From NCBI GenBank assembly GCA_024761205.1, contig JAMASS010000016.1, positions 1-64,000 on the forward strand: a stretch of 64,000 nucleotides of DNA, read 5' to 3'. The notes below the pieces were generated by a model that was given only the letters and a program-made list of their open reading frames with translations, searched no databases and was not told the DNA's origin. A program made the translations under genes and the position numbers. Shown here piece by piece: positions 45,555 through 55,200 of this stretch; the stretch's first letter is position 1; each line of letters opens with the position of its first letter. The stretch is from Limisphaerales bacterium (GTDB taxonomy: Bacteria > Verrucomicrobiota > Verrucomicrobiia > Limisphaerales > AAA164-E04).

Positions 45555-46733
45555 CTAGAGACTTCGGTAAAGATTCTGCACCGTCAGCAATCCGTAAGCG
45601 GTGACCAAGACAGCATCCTTTTCCCACCAGCGGGCGTTGTCATTTACCCACTGTCCCTCTGATCGTTGGAGATCCAACATTTTTAAGGCCAACTCCGCTG
45701 CCCACCGAACGGACTTTCCGTCTTTCATCTTCAGTTCCTCGATTCCCGCCAAGCTCAAGGCTTTCGACATGGTATAGAAATAGTAGTAAAGTCCTTGGGC
45801 GCCCATGAATGGATTCTCGTCCAAAGTGTAGTTGCGCTCGAGCCACTCTCGAACGGCCTGAACCCGCTTGTCGGAAAAATCCATCTCAGCGTAGATGTAA
45901 CTTAACAATCCAGCATAGGAGATACTCCCATAAGATCGCAGCGCGGTGCGGCCGCTTGGCAGGGTCATCTCCCCCGCCTTGCTGTCCCCCGGAAAGTAGA
46001 CAAAGCCCCCTCGATTCGCATCATCCCCCGAAACCCAAGCTTGCTGGTTGGTCTCAGGCAAGTTCTGGCAGTTCTGGACAAATTGGATCACGGCGTCCCA
46101 ATCCAGGTTGTCATCCGCCATTTTGGCCGTGTCCTGTACGAGATGCCGGCTATGGTAAATCGCTTCGAGAGCCAAAACCGTATTGGACATATCCGAATGG
46201 GGGTACCGATCACCGTAACCAATGCCGCCGTCCAAAACATTGTCCCTCTTCCCCTTCGCCCTAAAATCCTGCTGGCCGCGAATCAGGTACTTTCGTCCCG
46301 CTTGAATAATCTCATGGTACGCCGGGTCATTCGCTACCACAAAAGCGAGCACAGAAACCGCCGTGTTGTAATTCGTGAGGGATTCGATGCGATAGATCCC
46401 GCCATTAGGTTGAACCGAGCCAACCAGATACCTGTATCCCTTTTTCAACACTTCTGCCTTCTTCTCGGCATGATGTTCCTCCGGATCCCCTTGCAACGCC
46501 GCCAAGGCCAAAGCAGTAATGGCCGGATAATCCGCATCGGACCACGATCCGTCCTCCGCTTGATGCGCGAGTAGATAGTCGCAGGCCCCATCAATGGCCC
46601 GCGCGAGCTCCTTTTTGAGAGATCGATCGGGCGGCAGCGCCGGCACGGGTTCTGCAAGACCACTGACACACGGACTCAAGAGGCCAATGATAGCCACCAA
46701 ACCCCACTTAAAAAGCTTTCCATGCAATGTCAT
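45555..46733 (-). CDS. Prenyltransferase/squalene-oxidase-repeat protein, exported, unknown function
   Basis: A 392-residue protein with a signal peptide (LFKWGLVAIIGLLSPCVSGL). It contains terpene-cyclase-type alpha/alpha-toroid repeats: CDYLLAHQAEDGSWSDADYP, then ITALALAAL, YRYLVGSVQPNGGIYRIE, GGIGYGDRYPHSDMSNTVLA, GGFVYFPGDSKAGEMTLPSG, SYGSISYAGLLSYIYAEMDF and WLERNYTLDENPFMGAQGLY. The QxxDGSW-like repeats are the QW motif. It lacks the DxDD catalytic motif of squalene-hopene cyclases and is much shorter than those enzymes (~630), so it is a related secreted protein with unknown substrate. Such genes are frequent in Planctomycetes and Verrucomicrobia. Confidence 0.8.
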   Translation of the reverse strand: MTLHGKLFKWGLVAIIGLLSPCVSGLAEPVPALPPDRSLKKELARAIDGACDYLLAHQAEDGSWSDADYPAITALALAALQGDPEEHHAEKKAEVLKKGYRYLVGSVQPNGGIYRIESLTNYNTAVSVLAFVVANDPAYHEIIQAGRKYLIRGQQDFRAKGKRDNVLDGGIGYGDRYPHSDMSNTVLALEAIYHSRHLVQDTAKMADDNLDWDAVIQFVQNCQNLPETNQQAWVSGDDANRGGFVYFPGDSKAGEMTLPSGRTALRSYGSISYAGLLSYIYAEMDFSDKRVQAVREWLERNYTLDENPFMGAQGLYYYFYTMSKALSLAGIEELKMKDGKSVRWAAELALKMLDLQRSEGQWVNDNARWWEKDAVLVTAYGLLTVQNLYRSL

Positions 46734-46890
46734 TTTTCCGAATTAATTTACGATTCTCTAACGGCAAATCATACTCAATCCCAACTCGCCCCACGGGAAA
46801 CCGAGCCTTTGTAAGCGCCCGCTTGCCGACCGTCCCAATAAACATCATTTTCATCGTCCATCGAGCGAAAAATCGCCCCGAAAACTCATC

Positions 46891-46904
46891 AAGGAAATTT
46901 CCTT
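46891..46904. promoter_or_regulatory. 14-bp palindrome overlapping the rpsO -35 box (possible operator)
   Basis: AAGGAAATTTCCTT is a perfect palindrome whose right end covers the first two bases of TTTACA. A repressor bound here would block the promoter. Function is inference from position. Confidence 0.4.
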
Positions 46905-46930
46905 TACACCTACTTTTAAAAAAATACACT
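46903..46930 (+). promoter_or_regulatory. Sigma-70 type promoter for rpsO
   Basis: TTTACA (46903-46908), a 16-bp spacer with an A-tract, and TACACT (46925-46930), one and two mismatches from consensus. Transcription would start near 46937, leaving a leader of ~44 nt before the rpsO ATG. Confidence 0.55.
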
Positions 46931-46980
46931 CCTTGGCCATTAATTATTGCGAATTGCTGAGGCACGATAAAGTTAGTTGT

Positions 46981-47238
46981 ATGGAACCAAAGTCGAACAC
47001 GATTGAACAGTTTCGATTGCACGGTAGTGACACGGGGTCAGCAGACATCCAGGTGGCACTGCTAACCAGCCGCATCAACAATCTGACCGAACATTTGAAG
47101 GTGAACCAAAAAGATGTGAGCTCACGCCGCGGCCTTTTAATGATGGTGAGCAAGCGACGCCGGCTGCTAGACTACCTCAATAGCAAAGACAATAGCCGCT
47201 ACGTCGCGCTAACGAAACGACTCAAACTCCGACGCTGA
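46981..47238 (+). CDS. rpsO: 30S ribosomal protein S15
   Basis: An 85-residue protein from ATG 46981; an ATG at 46933 in the same frame would lie inside the promoter and is not used. It contains the S15 core: [60 protein letters not shown] and the end [10 protein letters not shown]15 binds 16S rRNA early in 30S assembly. The family is usually 88-89 residues; the N-terminus is slightly shorter. It is followed by pnp, the classical rpsO-pnp order. Confidence 0.95.
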   Translation: MEPKSNTIEQFRLHGSDTGSADIQVALLTSRINNLTEHLKVNQKDVSSRRGLLMMVSKRRRLLDYLNSKDNSRYVALTKRLKLRR

Positions 47239-47275
47239 TCGGTTGTCAAACAATCGCATTTCAATGCTTTTCCGT

Positions 47276-47301
47276 CCCCTTAACCACTTTTGATTAAGGG
47301 G
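47276..47301 (+). terminator. Hairpin between rpsO and pnp
   Basis: CCCCTTAA (47276-47283), a 10-nt loop, TTAAGGGG (47294-47301): a perfect 8-bp stem. No U tract follows, so it may be an attenuator or mRNA-stabilising hairpin and not a full terminator. Confidence 0.5.
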
Positions 47302-47427
47302 ATATTCATTTGGAGAGTGAAGCACGACACACCCTGGGGTGTCCATCGGTCAGTCAGGTGCGATCTGACCGTCTCTTCACCAACAATCGCGCCAAAATTG
47401 AGACGCCGAACACTGAAGGCGCTGAGT

Positions 47428-47477
47428 AATTTCTTTCAGTCCCGTGGTCATGAACAGAAACGTGACTGAAAGAAGTT
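47428..47477 (+). promoter_or_regulatory. Long stem-loop in the pnp leader (possible RNase III/PNPase autoregulation site)
   Basis: TTCTTTCAGTC (47431-47441) pairs exactly with GACTGAAAGAA (47464-47474); wobble and A-T pairs at 47428-47430/47475-47477 extend it to 14 bp, and CGT/ACG (47443-47445/47460-47462) adds three inner pairs. It ends 33 nt before the pnp ATG. In E. coli a double-stranded pnp leader is cut by RNase III and then removed by PNPase itself, giving autoregulation; the same role here is inference. Confidence 0.55.
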
Positions 47478-47510
47478 CCTCCGAGCTCCGGTGTTTTCGG
47501 CATCAAAGCT

Positions 47511-49667
47511 ATGCCAGAAACCATTAGTATCGAAGCGGGCGCCAGCCCAATCCAAATCTCAACCGGAGAAATTGCCAAACAAGCCGATGGCTCCGTCACC
47601 GTACAACTCGGTGAAACCATCATCCTCGTGGCCGCTGTCGCCGCCGCGACCGCTCGACCGGGCCAAGACTTCTTCCCGCTCACCGTCGACTACCGCGAAA
47701 AGGCGGCAGCAGCGGGATGTTTCCCCGGCGGTTTCTTCAAACGTGAAGGCAGACCGACGGAGAAGGAAATCCTCACCTGCCGCCTCACCGACCGCCCCAT
47801 TCGACCGCTGTTCCCCAAGGGGTGGCTCAACGAAGTCCAGGTCCAAACCATTCTCCTCAGCGCCGACGGTGAGAATGACCCGGATATTCTCAGCATCCTC
47901 GGAGCCTCGGCCGCTCTGTCCGTCAGCGACATTCCTTGGGCGGGTCCCCTCGGGGCCATCCGAATAGGTCGCGTCGATGGCAAGTTCATCGCCAACCCCA
48001 CACACACCCAACGGGAAAACAGCGACCTCGATCTGATCTACGTCGGCAATGAGTCCGACATGGTCATGTATGAAGGATCCGCCAAAGAAATCAGCGAAGC
48101 CGATTTCCTCACGGCCCTCAAGTTCGGCCAAGAGTGCTGCGGCCCGATGATTGCCGCCCAAAAAGAACTGACCGAAAAGGCGGGCAAAACCAAACGCGTC
48201 GTCGAAATCCCGCAAGTGCCTGAGGGGATCATAGAGGAAGCCAAAGAACTGGCCGGTGACCGTGTCATTCCCGCCCTGCTGACGCCCGGGAAGCTGGACC
48301 GAGAGGCTGCTTGGAACGCCATCACTGAGGAGGTCGGAAACGCTCTCATCAAGGAACATGGCGAGGAGGTGGTCACCGAAGCAATCCTTAAAGATCTCTT
48401 CCATCAAATTCAAAAAGCAGCCGTACGATCCCTAATCCTTGATGATGGGAAGCGACTGGACGGTCGTGAATTCGATGCGCTTCGTCCCATCTCCAGTCGG
48501 GCCGGATTACTCCCCCGCGCGCACGGTTCCTCTCTTTTCACCCGCGGCGAAACTCAAGCCCTGGCGCTCGCCACTTTAGGCACTCAAGATGACGCGCAAA
48601 GATTCGATTCCTATTCGGGCGGTGTGGAGGAGAAACAGTTCATCCTCCACTATAACTTTCCGAACTTCTCCGTTGGTGAGACCGGCCGGATATCGGGTCC
48701 GGGTCGCCGAGAGATCGGCCACGGCGCCCTCGCCGAACGCTCTCTGAAACCCGTGGTCCCGCTTGACGATTTTCCCTATGCCATTCGCCTAGTTTCCGAA
48801 ATCACCGAATCGAATGGGTCCTCGTCCATGGCTACTGTCTGTAGCGGCTCACTTGCTCTGATGGACGCCGGCATTCCCATTTCCAGTCCCGTTGCCGGAA
48901 TTAGCATCGGCATCTGCACCGAACCCGACGATCAGGGGAAGATCGGACGCTTCCAACTCCTGACCGATATCATGGGCTGGGAAGATGCTTTCTGCGACAT
49001 GGATTGTAAGATCGCGGGTACCGCAAAGGGGATTACCGGCTTCCAATTAGACCTCAAACTCCAAGGCATCTCGCACGAAATTATGACTCAGGCCCTGGAT
49101 CAAGCCAAAGCCGCCCGCGGCAAAATTTTGGAAGAAATGGCCAAAACCCTGGCTGAACCCCGCCCGGACTTCAGCCCCTACGCACCCAAAATCACCATCA
49201 TCTCCATCAATCCCGACAAGATCGGTGCCCTCATCGGTCCCGGTGGCAAGAACATCAAGCGGATCGTCAAAGAGTCTGGATGCGAAATCAATATTGAGGA
49301 CGATGGCGAGATCAAAATCTACTCGGTCTCCGGCGAGGCCCTCAAGATCGCTCAGGCTGAGATCGAAGCCATCACCGCCGAGATCGAAATCGGGAAGGTC
49401 TACCGTGGCAAGGTAGTCTCCGTCAAAGAGTTCGGCTGCATTGTCGAAGTCTTCCCCGGCCAAGATGGATTGTGCCACATCAGCGAATTGGCCAACTTCC
49501 GAGTGAAGCGGATCGAAGACATTGTCAAGATCGGCGATGAGACTTGGGTGAAGTGCATCGAGATCGACGACAAGGGCCGCGCTAAACTGAGCCGTAAAGC
49601 CGCCATGGAACAACGCGACAGAGAGATGGAAGAAAAAGACAACGACGAGCCAACGGATAAAGAATAG
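47511..49667 (+). CDS. pnp: Polyribonucleotide nucleotidyltransferase (PNPase)
   Basis: The 718-residue protein has the full PNPase order: RNase PH domain 1 (QLGETIILVAAVAAATARPG; EILTCRLTDRPIRPLFPKGW), the helical linker, RNase PH domain 2 (RGETQALALATLGT; HYNFPNFSVGETGRISGPGR; GSSSMATVCSGSLALMDAGI; catalytic-site Asp in FQLLTDIMGWEDAFCDMDCK), a KH domain (PDKIGALIGPGGKNIKRIVK, ~565) and an S1 domain (GKVVSVKEFGCIVEVFPGQD, ~635). It degrades RNA 3' to 5' with phosphate and can add tails. It follows rpsO, with two leader hairpins between, and is followed by a terminator-like hairpin. Confidence 0.97.
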   Translation: MPETISIEAGASPIQISTGEIAKQADGSVTVQLGETIILVAAVAAATARPGQDFFPLTVDYREKAAAAGCFPGGFFKREGRPTEKEILTCRLTDRPIRPLFPKGWLNEVQVQTILLSADGENDPDILSILGASAALSVSDIPWAGPLGAIRIGRVDGKFIANPTHTQRENSDLDLIYVGNESDMVMYEGSAKEISEADFLTALKFGQECCGPMIAAQKELTEKAGKTKRVVEIPQVPEGIIEEAKELAGDRVIPALLTPGKLDREAAWNAITEEVGNALIKEHGEEVVTEAILKDLFHQIQKAAVRSLILDDGKRLDGREFDALRPISSRAGLLPRAHGSSLFTRGETQALALATLGTQDDAQRFDSYSGGVEEKQFILHYNFPNFSVGETGRISGPGRREIGHGALAERSLKPVVPLDDFPYAIRLVSEITESNGSSSMATVCSGSLALMDAGIPISSPVAGISIGICTEPDDQGKIGRFQLLTDIMGWEDAFCDMDCKIAGTAKGITGFQLDLKLQGISHEIMTQALDQAKAARGKILEEMAKTLAEPRPDFSPYAPKITIISINPDKIGALIGPGGKNIKRIVKESGCEINIEDDGEIKIYSVSGEALKIAQAEIEAITAEIEIGKVYRGKVVSVKEFGCIVEVFPGQDGLCHISELANFRVKRIEDIVKIGDETWVKCIEIDDKGRAKLSRKAAMEQRDREMEEKDNDEPTDKE

Positions 49668-49702
49668 CCCCATCCACTTCACATCTCTGCTCCACGCCAA
49701 AT

Positions 49703-49732
49703 CGCCTCCCAAACCGAGGCGCCTTCCTTTTG
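49703..49732 (+). terminator. Terminator-like hairpin after pnp
   Basis: CGCCTC (49703-49708), 7-nt loop, GAGGCG (49716-49721), then the pyrimidine-rich CCTTCCTTTTGT. Placed 36 bp after the pnp stop, it separates pnp from the lpxC/fabZ gene. Confidence 0.55.
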
Positions 49733-49802
49733 TCCAACTTGCCACCAGGAACTCGAAACTCGGCACTCCCAATCCCCGCAACGCTCAACCTGCCTGCTTG
49801 CC

Positions 49803-51185
49803 TTGACCGTGTCCAATCTGTTTAATTCGCCCGTGCCACAGCAGCAAACTATCAGCGAGCCATCCACTTTTGACGGGGTTGGCCTGCACAGCGGCAACAA
49901 AGTGTCAATGACCTTCCTGCCGGCCCCGCCGAATTCCGGCATCCGATTCCGGCGTATTGATCTCGAAGGAAAACCCGAGATCGACGCCTTGGTCGATAAC
50001 GTCAGCGACACCACTCGATCGACAACTCTCTCCAAAGGGAACATCAAGCTGCACACGGTTGAACATATCCTGGCAACGTTCCACGGATTCGGTATCGACA
50101 ACGTCATCGTCGAGTTAAACGCCAACGAACCCCCGATCACGGATGGCAGCGCCCACGAATATTGTCGCATGATCAAAACTTCCGGAACGACCCTGCAACC
50201 GGAAGACAAAGATCCGCTGGTCGTGACCGCGCCCATCTCCATCACTTCAGAGGAATCGATTCTCTCCATTTTTCCTTGCGATAGATTCAAAGTCAGCTGC
50301 ACCAGCTCGGATGACAAAGGACGCTTCACACAATTCTACAGTTCGGATATCACCCCGGAATCCTGGGAACGAGAACTCTCCCGTGCGCGAACGTTTTGTT
50401 TCTTTGATGAAATCGAGTTCCTTATCAAGAATGGCCTCATCAAAGGCGGCAGTCTTGAGAATGCCGTGATCATTCGTGACGACGTCGTCCTGACCAACGA
50501 ACCCTTGCGCTATCAAGAAGAGTTCGTTCGCCACAAGATCCTCGATATCATCGGCGATCTCTCTTTGGTCGGCCGCCCCATTCAGGGTCACGTGGTGGCC
50601 GTTCGCCCGAGCCATCGAGCCAATTGCGAGCTAGCCCGAGAATTGGATCGACAGGTGAAGAAGCGTCTTGCTCGCACTCAGACCTTTTTGCCGCCCCGCA
50701 ACGGCACCCTAAAAAAAGCCGCTCAAGCCTCCGCGCCCGAAATTCCGGCCGGTGGTGAAGTGATCAACATTGACCAAATCATGAAGATCCTGCCGCACCG
50801 TTACCCCTTTCTCATGATCGACAAGGTCATCAAGATAGCGGAAACCGCCATTACCTGTCTTAAGAACGTCACCCTTAACGAGCCTTACTTCCAAGGACAC
50901 TTCCCCGGGCACCCCATCATGCCCGGCGTCCTTCAGCTAGAAGCGATGGCTCAAGCAGGCGGATTACTCATTCTCAACAAAGCCGAAAACTGGGGAAAAA
51001 TCGCCTACCTCATATCCGCCGAAAACGTTAAATGGCGCAAACCGGTCCAGCCCGGTGACGTCCTGATCATTGATATCGAACTGATCAAAGAACGCGGTAA
51101 GACCGGCAAGGCGAAGGGCCGCTGCAAAGTCGGAAACGACATCGTCAGCGAAGGGGTAGTCATGTTCATGCTGACGGACGCCTAA
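49803..51185 (+). CDS. lpxC/fabZ: Fused UDP-3-O-acyl-N-acetylglucosamine deacetylase / 3-hydroxyacyl-ACP dehydratase (LpxC-FabZ)
   Basis: A 460-residue bifunctional protein. Residues ~12-300 are LpxC, the committed deacetylase of lipid A synthesis: FDGVGLHSGNKVSMTFLPAP, zinc-ligand region TVEHILATFHGFGIDNVIVE, NEPPITDGSAHEY, FVRHKILDIIGDLSLVGRPI with the later His and Asp ligands, and RPSHRANCELARELDR. Residues ~319-460 are FabZ: MKILPHRYPFLMIDKVIK (active-site His), GHFPGHPIMPGVLQLEAMAQ (active-site Glu). The start is non-ATG: TTG 49803 or GTG 49809. Fusions of this kind are known in Bacteroidetes, Chlorobi and PVC bacteria. lpxA begins 13 bp downstream, so the genes share a transcript for early lipid A synthesis. 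Confidence 0.95.
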   Translation: MTVSNLFNSPVPQQQTISEPSTFDGVGLHSGNKVSMTFLPAPPNSGIRFRRIDLEGKPEIDALVDNVSDTTRSTTLSKGNIKLHTVEHILATFHGFGIDNVIVELNANEPPITDGSAHEYCRMIKTSGTTLQPEDKDPLVVTAPISITSEESILSIFPCDRFKVSCTSSDDKGRFTQFYSSDITPESWERELSRARTFCFFDEIEFLIKNGLIKGGSLENAVIIRDDVVLTNEPLRYQEEFVRHKILDIIGDLSLVGRPIQGHVVAVRPSHRANCELARELDRQVKKRLARTQTFLPPRNGTLKKAAQASAPEIPAGGEVINIDQIMKILPHRYPFLMIDKVIKIAETAITCLKNVTLNEPYFQGHFPGHPIMPGVLQLEAMAQAGGLLILNKAENWGKIAYLISAENVKWRKPVQPGDVLIIDIELIKERGKTGKAKGRCKVGNDIVSEGVVMFMLTDA

Positions 51186-51198
51186 GCCGACGCCGATC

Positions 51199-51963
51199 AT
51201 GATCCATCCCACGGCAGTCATCCACCAAAACGCTCAAATCGGCCAAGACTGCGAAATCGGCCCCTTCTGCGTTATCGGCGAACACGTCGTTCTCGGAGAC
51301 CGCTGCCGCCTCCTTTCCCATGTCGTTATCGACGGCCACACCACCATCGGCAGTGAAAATCGATTCTATCCCTTTTGTAGCGTCGGCCTCAGAACCCAGG
51401 ATTTGAAATGGAATGGCGGCGTGACTTCCACCACCATCGGCGATCGCAATGTGATCCGTGAATCGGTCACCATCCACAGCGCCACGGGTGATGGCGAAGC
51501 CACCGCCATCGGGTCTGACAACAACCTCCTGGCCTACTGCCACATCGCCCACAACGTGACGCTAGGCAATCACATCATCATGTCGAACGTTGGCGCCCTC
51601 GCCGGCCATGTCACCGTCGAAGATTACGCAGTCATCGGCGGCTTGGCCGGGGTGCACCAATTCTGCCAAGTAGGCAAATACTCGATCATCGGCGGCTGTT
51701 CAAAAGTCGTCAAAGACGTCCCGCCCTTCATGATGGTCGATGGCAACCCCGCGCGGACCCGCGCCATCAACAAAGTCGGCCTCACCCGAAATGGATTCGC
51801 CACCGAGAGCCAAGCAGCCATCCGCAAAGCCTACAAAATCCTCTTTCGCAGCGGAGCGGCAACCGCCCAAGCCGTCCAACGCATTAAAAACGAACTCCCC
51901 CGGACTCCGGAGACCGAACACCTTCTCAAATTCATCGAAAACTCCCAACGGGGTCTGGCCTAG
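51199..51963 (+). CDS. lpxA: Acyl-ACP--UDP-N-acetylglucosamine O-acyltransferase
   Basis: The 254-residue protein starts MIHPTAVIHQNAQIGQDCEI and consists of left-handed beta-helix hexapeptide repeats (IGPFCVIGEHVVLGD; GVTSTTIGDRNVIRESVTIH), the catalytic His segment LLAYCHIAHNVTLGNHIIMS, HQFCQVGKYSIIGGCSKV, and the C-terminal helical part (LTRNGFATESQAAIRKAYKI). It adds a 3-hydroxyacyl chain to UDP-GlcNAc, the first step of lipid A synthesis, just before LpxC. It is close to the family length (~260). It is cotranscribed with lpxC/fabZ and is the last gene before the foreign-looking helicase module. Confidence 0.95.
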   Translation: MIHPTAVIHQNAQIGQDCEIGPFCVIGEHVVLGDRCRLLSHVVIDGHTTIGSENRFYPFCSVGLRTQDLKWNGGVTSTTIGDRNVIRESVTIHSATGDGEATAIGSDNNLLAYCHIAHNVTLGNHIIMSNVGALAGHVTVEDYAVIGGLAGVHQFCQVGKYSIIGGCSKVVKDVPPFMMVDGNPARTRAINKVGLTRNGFATESQAAIRKAYKILFRSGAATAQAVQRIKNELPRTPETEHLLKFIENSQRGLA

Positions 51964-52021
51964 GCGCTTTTCTGAGGCCGGGCATACGCCACTCCACTAC
52001 GCCCCTTCTGTCTTCTTGTTT

Positions 52022-52038
52022 CCAACGGTTGCCGTTGG
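52022..52038. repeat. Short perfect inverted repeat downstream of lpxA
   Basis: CCAACGG-TTG-CCGTTGG, 7-bp stem, 58 bp after the lpxA stop. Without a U tract on either side it could be a weak terminator or an operator for the HTH gene at 52085. Confidence 0.4.
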
Positions 52039-52084
52039 CACATAGTAAATCTAACGTACTCCACACCTCAGATACCAAAGGGCT

Positions 52085-52225
52085 ATGACCATGGAGAACG
52101 AGGATCACTGGCTTTTCGGTCAACGAGAGTTACCCGCATATCTCGACGCAAAGCCAGGCACGGTTTACACTTGGATTCACAAAAGGGCTTGCACGCTCAG
52201 AAGATGGGGAGGCTTTGGAAGATGA
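52085..52225 (+). CDS. Excisionase-type helix-turn-helix protein, frame-disrupted
   Basis: From ATG 52085 (or 52091) a 46-residue frame reads WLFGQRELPAYLDAKPGTVY then TWIHKR, the first half of a MerR/excisionase-type HTH (normally WLTVKELAAYLxxxPxTVYxWIHKR). It then runs out of register and stops at TGA 52223-52225. The missing second half (GLHAQKMGRLWKMKKNEADD then WV) is encoded in the -1 frame, now open into the helicase gene. A single A missing from the AAAA run at about 52182 explains the break. Excisionase-like HTH proteins are common first genes of restriction and mobile modules; here it may be a regulator, or a relic. Confidence 0.5.
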   Translation: MTMENEDHWLFGQRELPAYLDAKPGTVYTWIHKRACTLRRWGGFGR

Positions 52226-55200
52226 AGAAGAATGAAGCAGATGACTGGGTGCGCGCCAAAGCGATGAATTCGACGCCATCGAAACAGCAAACCGGAATAT
52301 GGGACAACCACAGCCGTGGTATCATCGGCGACTTCCTGCGCCATCGCATCAAGCCTGGAGCAGAGCTCTCCTTCGTTTCCGCGTATTTTACCATCTACGC
52401 CTATGCGGCTCTGAAGGATGAACTCGATCAGATATCCCGTTTCCGATTTCTCTTTGGCGAGCCTCGCTTCATCCAGTCACTCAATCCCGAAAAGACTGAG
52501 AAGAAGGCGTTCGCCATCGAGAAGGGCGCTCTCACTCTGGCGAGCAAGCTAACCCAGAAACACATCGCCCGTGAATGTGCACAGTGGATCAAGGCAAAGA
52601 CGGACATCCGCTCTGTCGTGCGGACAGGGTTCCTTCACGGCAAGATGTACCACGTGAACAACAACGGTGTTTCCGAAGCCATCATCGGAAGCTCCAATTT
52701 CACCGTCAGCGGTCTGGGACTCGGGCCCCATGGCAACATCGAACTGAACTTGCAAGTCAATGACAACAGAGATCGCGACGACCTCAAAGCATGGTTCGAC
52801 GAAGTGTGGAAGGACAACAGCTTGGTCAAGGATGTGAAGCCGGAAGTGTTACGTTCCCTCGCACAGATGTACCAGAACCATTCACCCCAGTTTATCTACC
52901 TCAAGACGCTGTTCCACATCTTCCAAGACTATCTCTCGAAAGCCGAGCTCGGTGGACTCCTTGATGAAAAGACGGGCTTCTTCGAGTCCGACGTCTGGAA
53001 CCTGCTCTACGATTTCCAGAAGGACGGCGTCAAAGGCGCGATCAACAAGATCCTTACTCACAAGGGCTGCGTGATTGCCGACAGCGTGGGGCTCGGCAAG
53101 ACCTTTGAGGCGCTGGCTGTGATCAAGTACTTCGAGCTTCTGAATGCGCGCGTCCTGGTGCTTTGCCCAAAGAAACTGGAGAGCAACTGGTTGATCTATC
53201 GCAATAACGATAAGCGCAATCCACTGCTGAAGGACAGATTCGCATACACCGTCCAGGCCCATACCGACCTCGGCTTAGACAAGCATGCAACGCATCACTG
53301 GGGCAACTACAACTTAGTCGTCATCGACGAGTCGCACAACTTCAGAAACAACGCACCAGGCAAGCAATACGATGACGGGACACGGCGGCTATCCCGCTAC
53401 GAGTTCCTCATGCGGAAAGTTCTTCAAGACGGCGTGGACACCAATGTCCTGCTTCTCTCGGCTACACCCGTCAACACCAACCTGAAGGACCTTCGCAACC
53501 AGATCTACCTCCTTACGCAAGATAACGACCGCGCCTTCGAGACTTCGTTAAGCGTGCATAGCATCGGGCAGACAATGAAGAATGCCCAAACCTGCTTCAC
53601 GAGGTGGGCGAACCCCAAGAAGAACCCCGAAAGGAAAGTGTCGGGCCTGTTGGACATCCTCGATTCTGCCTTCTTCAAGCTCCTCGACGAACTGACCATC
53701 GCGAGATCTCGCCGCCACGTCAAACGTTACTACGATATCGCCAAGGTAGGGCGCTTTCCCGAGCGGCTCAAGCCGCTCACATGCACACCGGGCATCGACA
53801 TCAAAGGCTCCTTTCCAGCATATGACGACTTGAACGAAGACATTTCGCGCTACAAACTGTGCGTCTATAACCCTTCCGAATACATCCTGCCCAAGTTCAT
53901 CTCTGAATATCCCAAGGCAACCGAAGATGCATCCGCCCTTCAGAATCAGAAGGATCGCGAGAACTATCTGATCGGCATGATGCGTGTCAACTTCCTCAAG
54001 CGTCTCGAAAGCTCGATCAAGGCATTCAAGATCACCCTCGACCGGACAATCAAGAAGATCGAGGACCTTGAGGACAAGATCATCCATTTCGATAAAAACC
54101 GTGCCAAGTACATGAACCCCGAACTATTCGACGATGCCGACGACGAGGAAGAGATGGCCGACCTTAAAGAGCGGTTCATGGTCGGCAAAAAGCTTGAGTT
54201 TCGCCTTGAGCACCTTGACATCAACCGTTGGCTCGGGGATCTGAAAGCAGACAAAACACAGCTCATCAGCATCCATAAAACCGCCTCAAAGGTCACGCCA
54301 GACCGCGACGCCAAGCTCCACAAACTCAAGAACCTCATCGCCAAGAAGCAGGAATGCCCCGTCAACCCGAAGAACGAAAAAGTTCTCGTCTTCACTGCGT
54401 TCTCCGACACAGCTCTCTACCTGTACGAATGCCTGCGCCCGTGGCTGCGGGACAAACTCGGGCTTCATGTCGCCGTCGTCACCGGCAGCGGTGACAACAA
54501 AACAACCTTCAAGCCCCAAGGTTTCCGGGCGCAGACCGATTTCAACGCCATTCTCACAAACTTCTCTCCTCGTTCAAAACACAGGGAGAAGATGGTGGAC
54601 AGCATGCCACAGGAAGGTGAGATTGACATTCTGATCGCGTCAGACTGCATATCCGAAGGGCAGAACCTCCAAGACTGCGACTATCTGGTGAACTATGACA
54701 TCCACTGGAATCCGGTCCGCATCATCCAGCGCTTCGGCCGCATTGACCGCCTAGGTTCCACCAACCGTTGCATCCAGCTCGTGAATTTCTGGCCCACTCA
54801 AGACCTCAACAAATACATCAATCTCAAGGACCGAGTCGAAGCCCGCATGGTCCTTGCGGACCTAGCCGCAACGGTTGAAGACGATCTCCTGAACCCCGAA
54901 CAAAGCGAAGATCTCCACAAGAACGAGCAGACCTATCGCGAGAAACAGCTTCTCCGCCTGAAAGACGAAGTGCTCGACTTGGAGGACATCGAGGAGAACG
55001 TCTCGTTGAGCGAATTCACGCTGGACGACTTCCGGGAAGAACTCATGAACCACTTGGAGGCCAACCGAGCCAAACTCAACGACGCCCCACTCGGGCTCTG
55101 CGCCCTAGTTCCCCCGTTGAAAGAACGCCGCACTGCCGATCCTTTCGATTCGTCCCTGCGCGACATTGCGCGTCCGGGAGTCATCTTCTGTCTTCGCCAC

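Noticed and set aside
47559..48413. A 284-codon open frame antisense to pnp
   Set aside because: It lies wholly within the strongly conserved pnp gene and has no family features; a by-product of GC-rich codon use.
49047..49781. A 244-codon open frame antisense to the end of pnp
   Set aside because: Asp/Leu/Val-rich product complementary to the KH and S1 domains; pnp explains this DNA.
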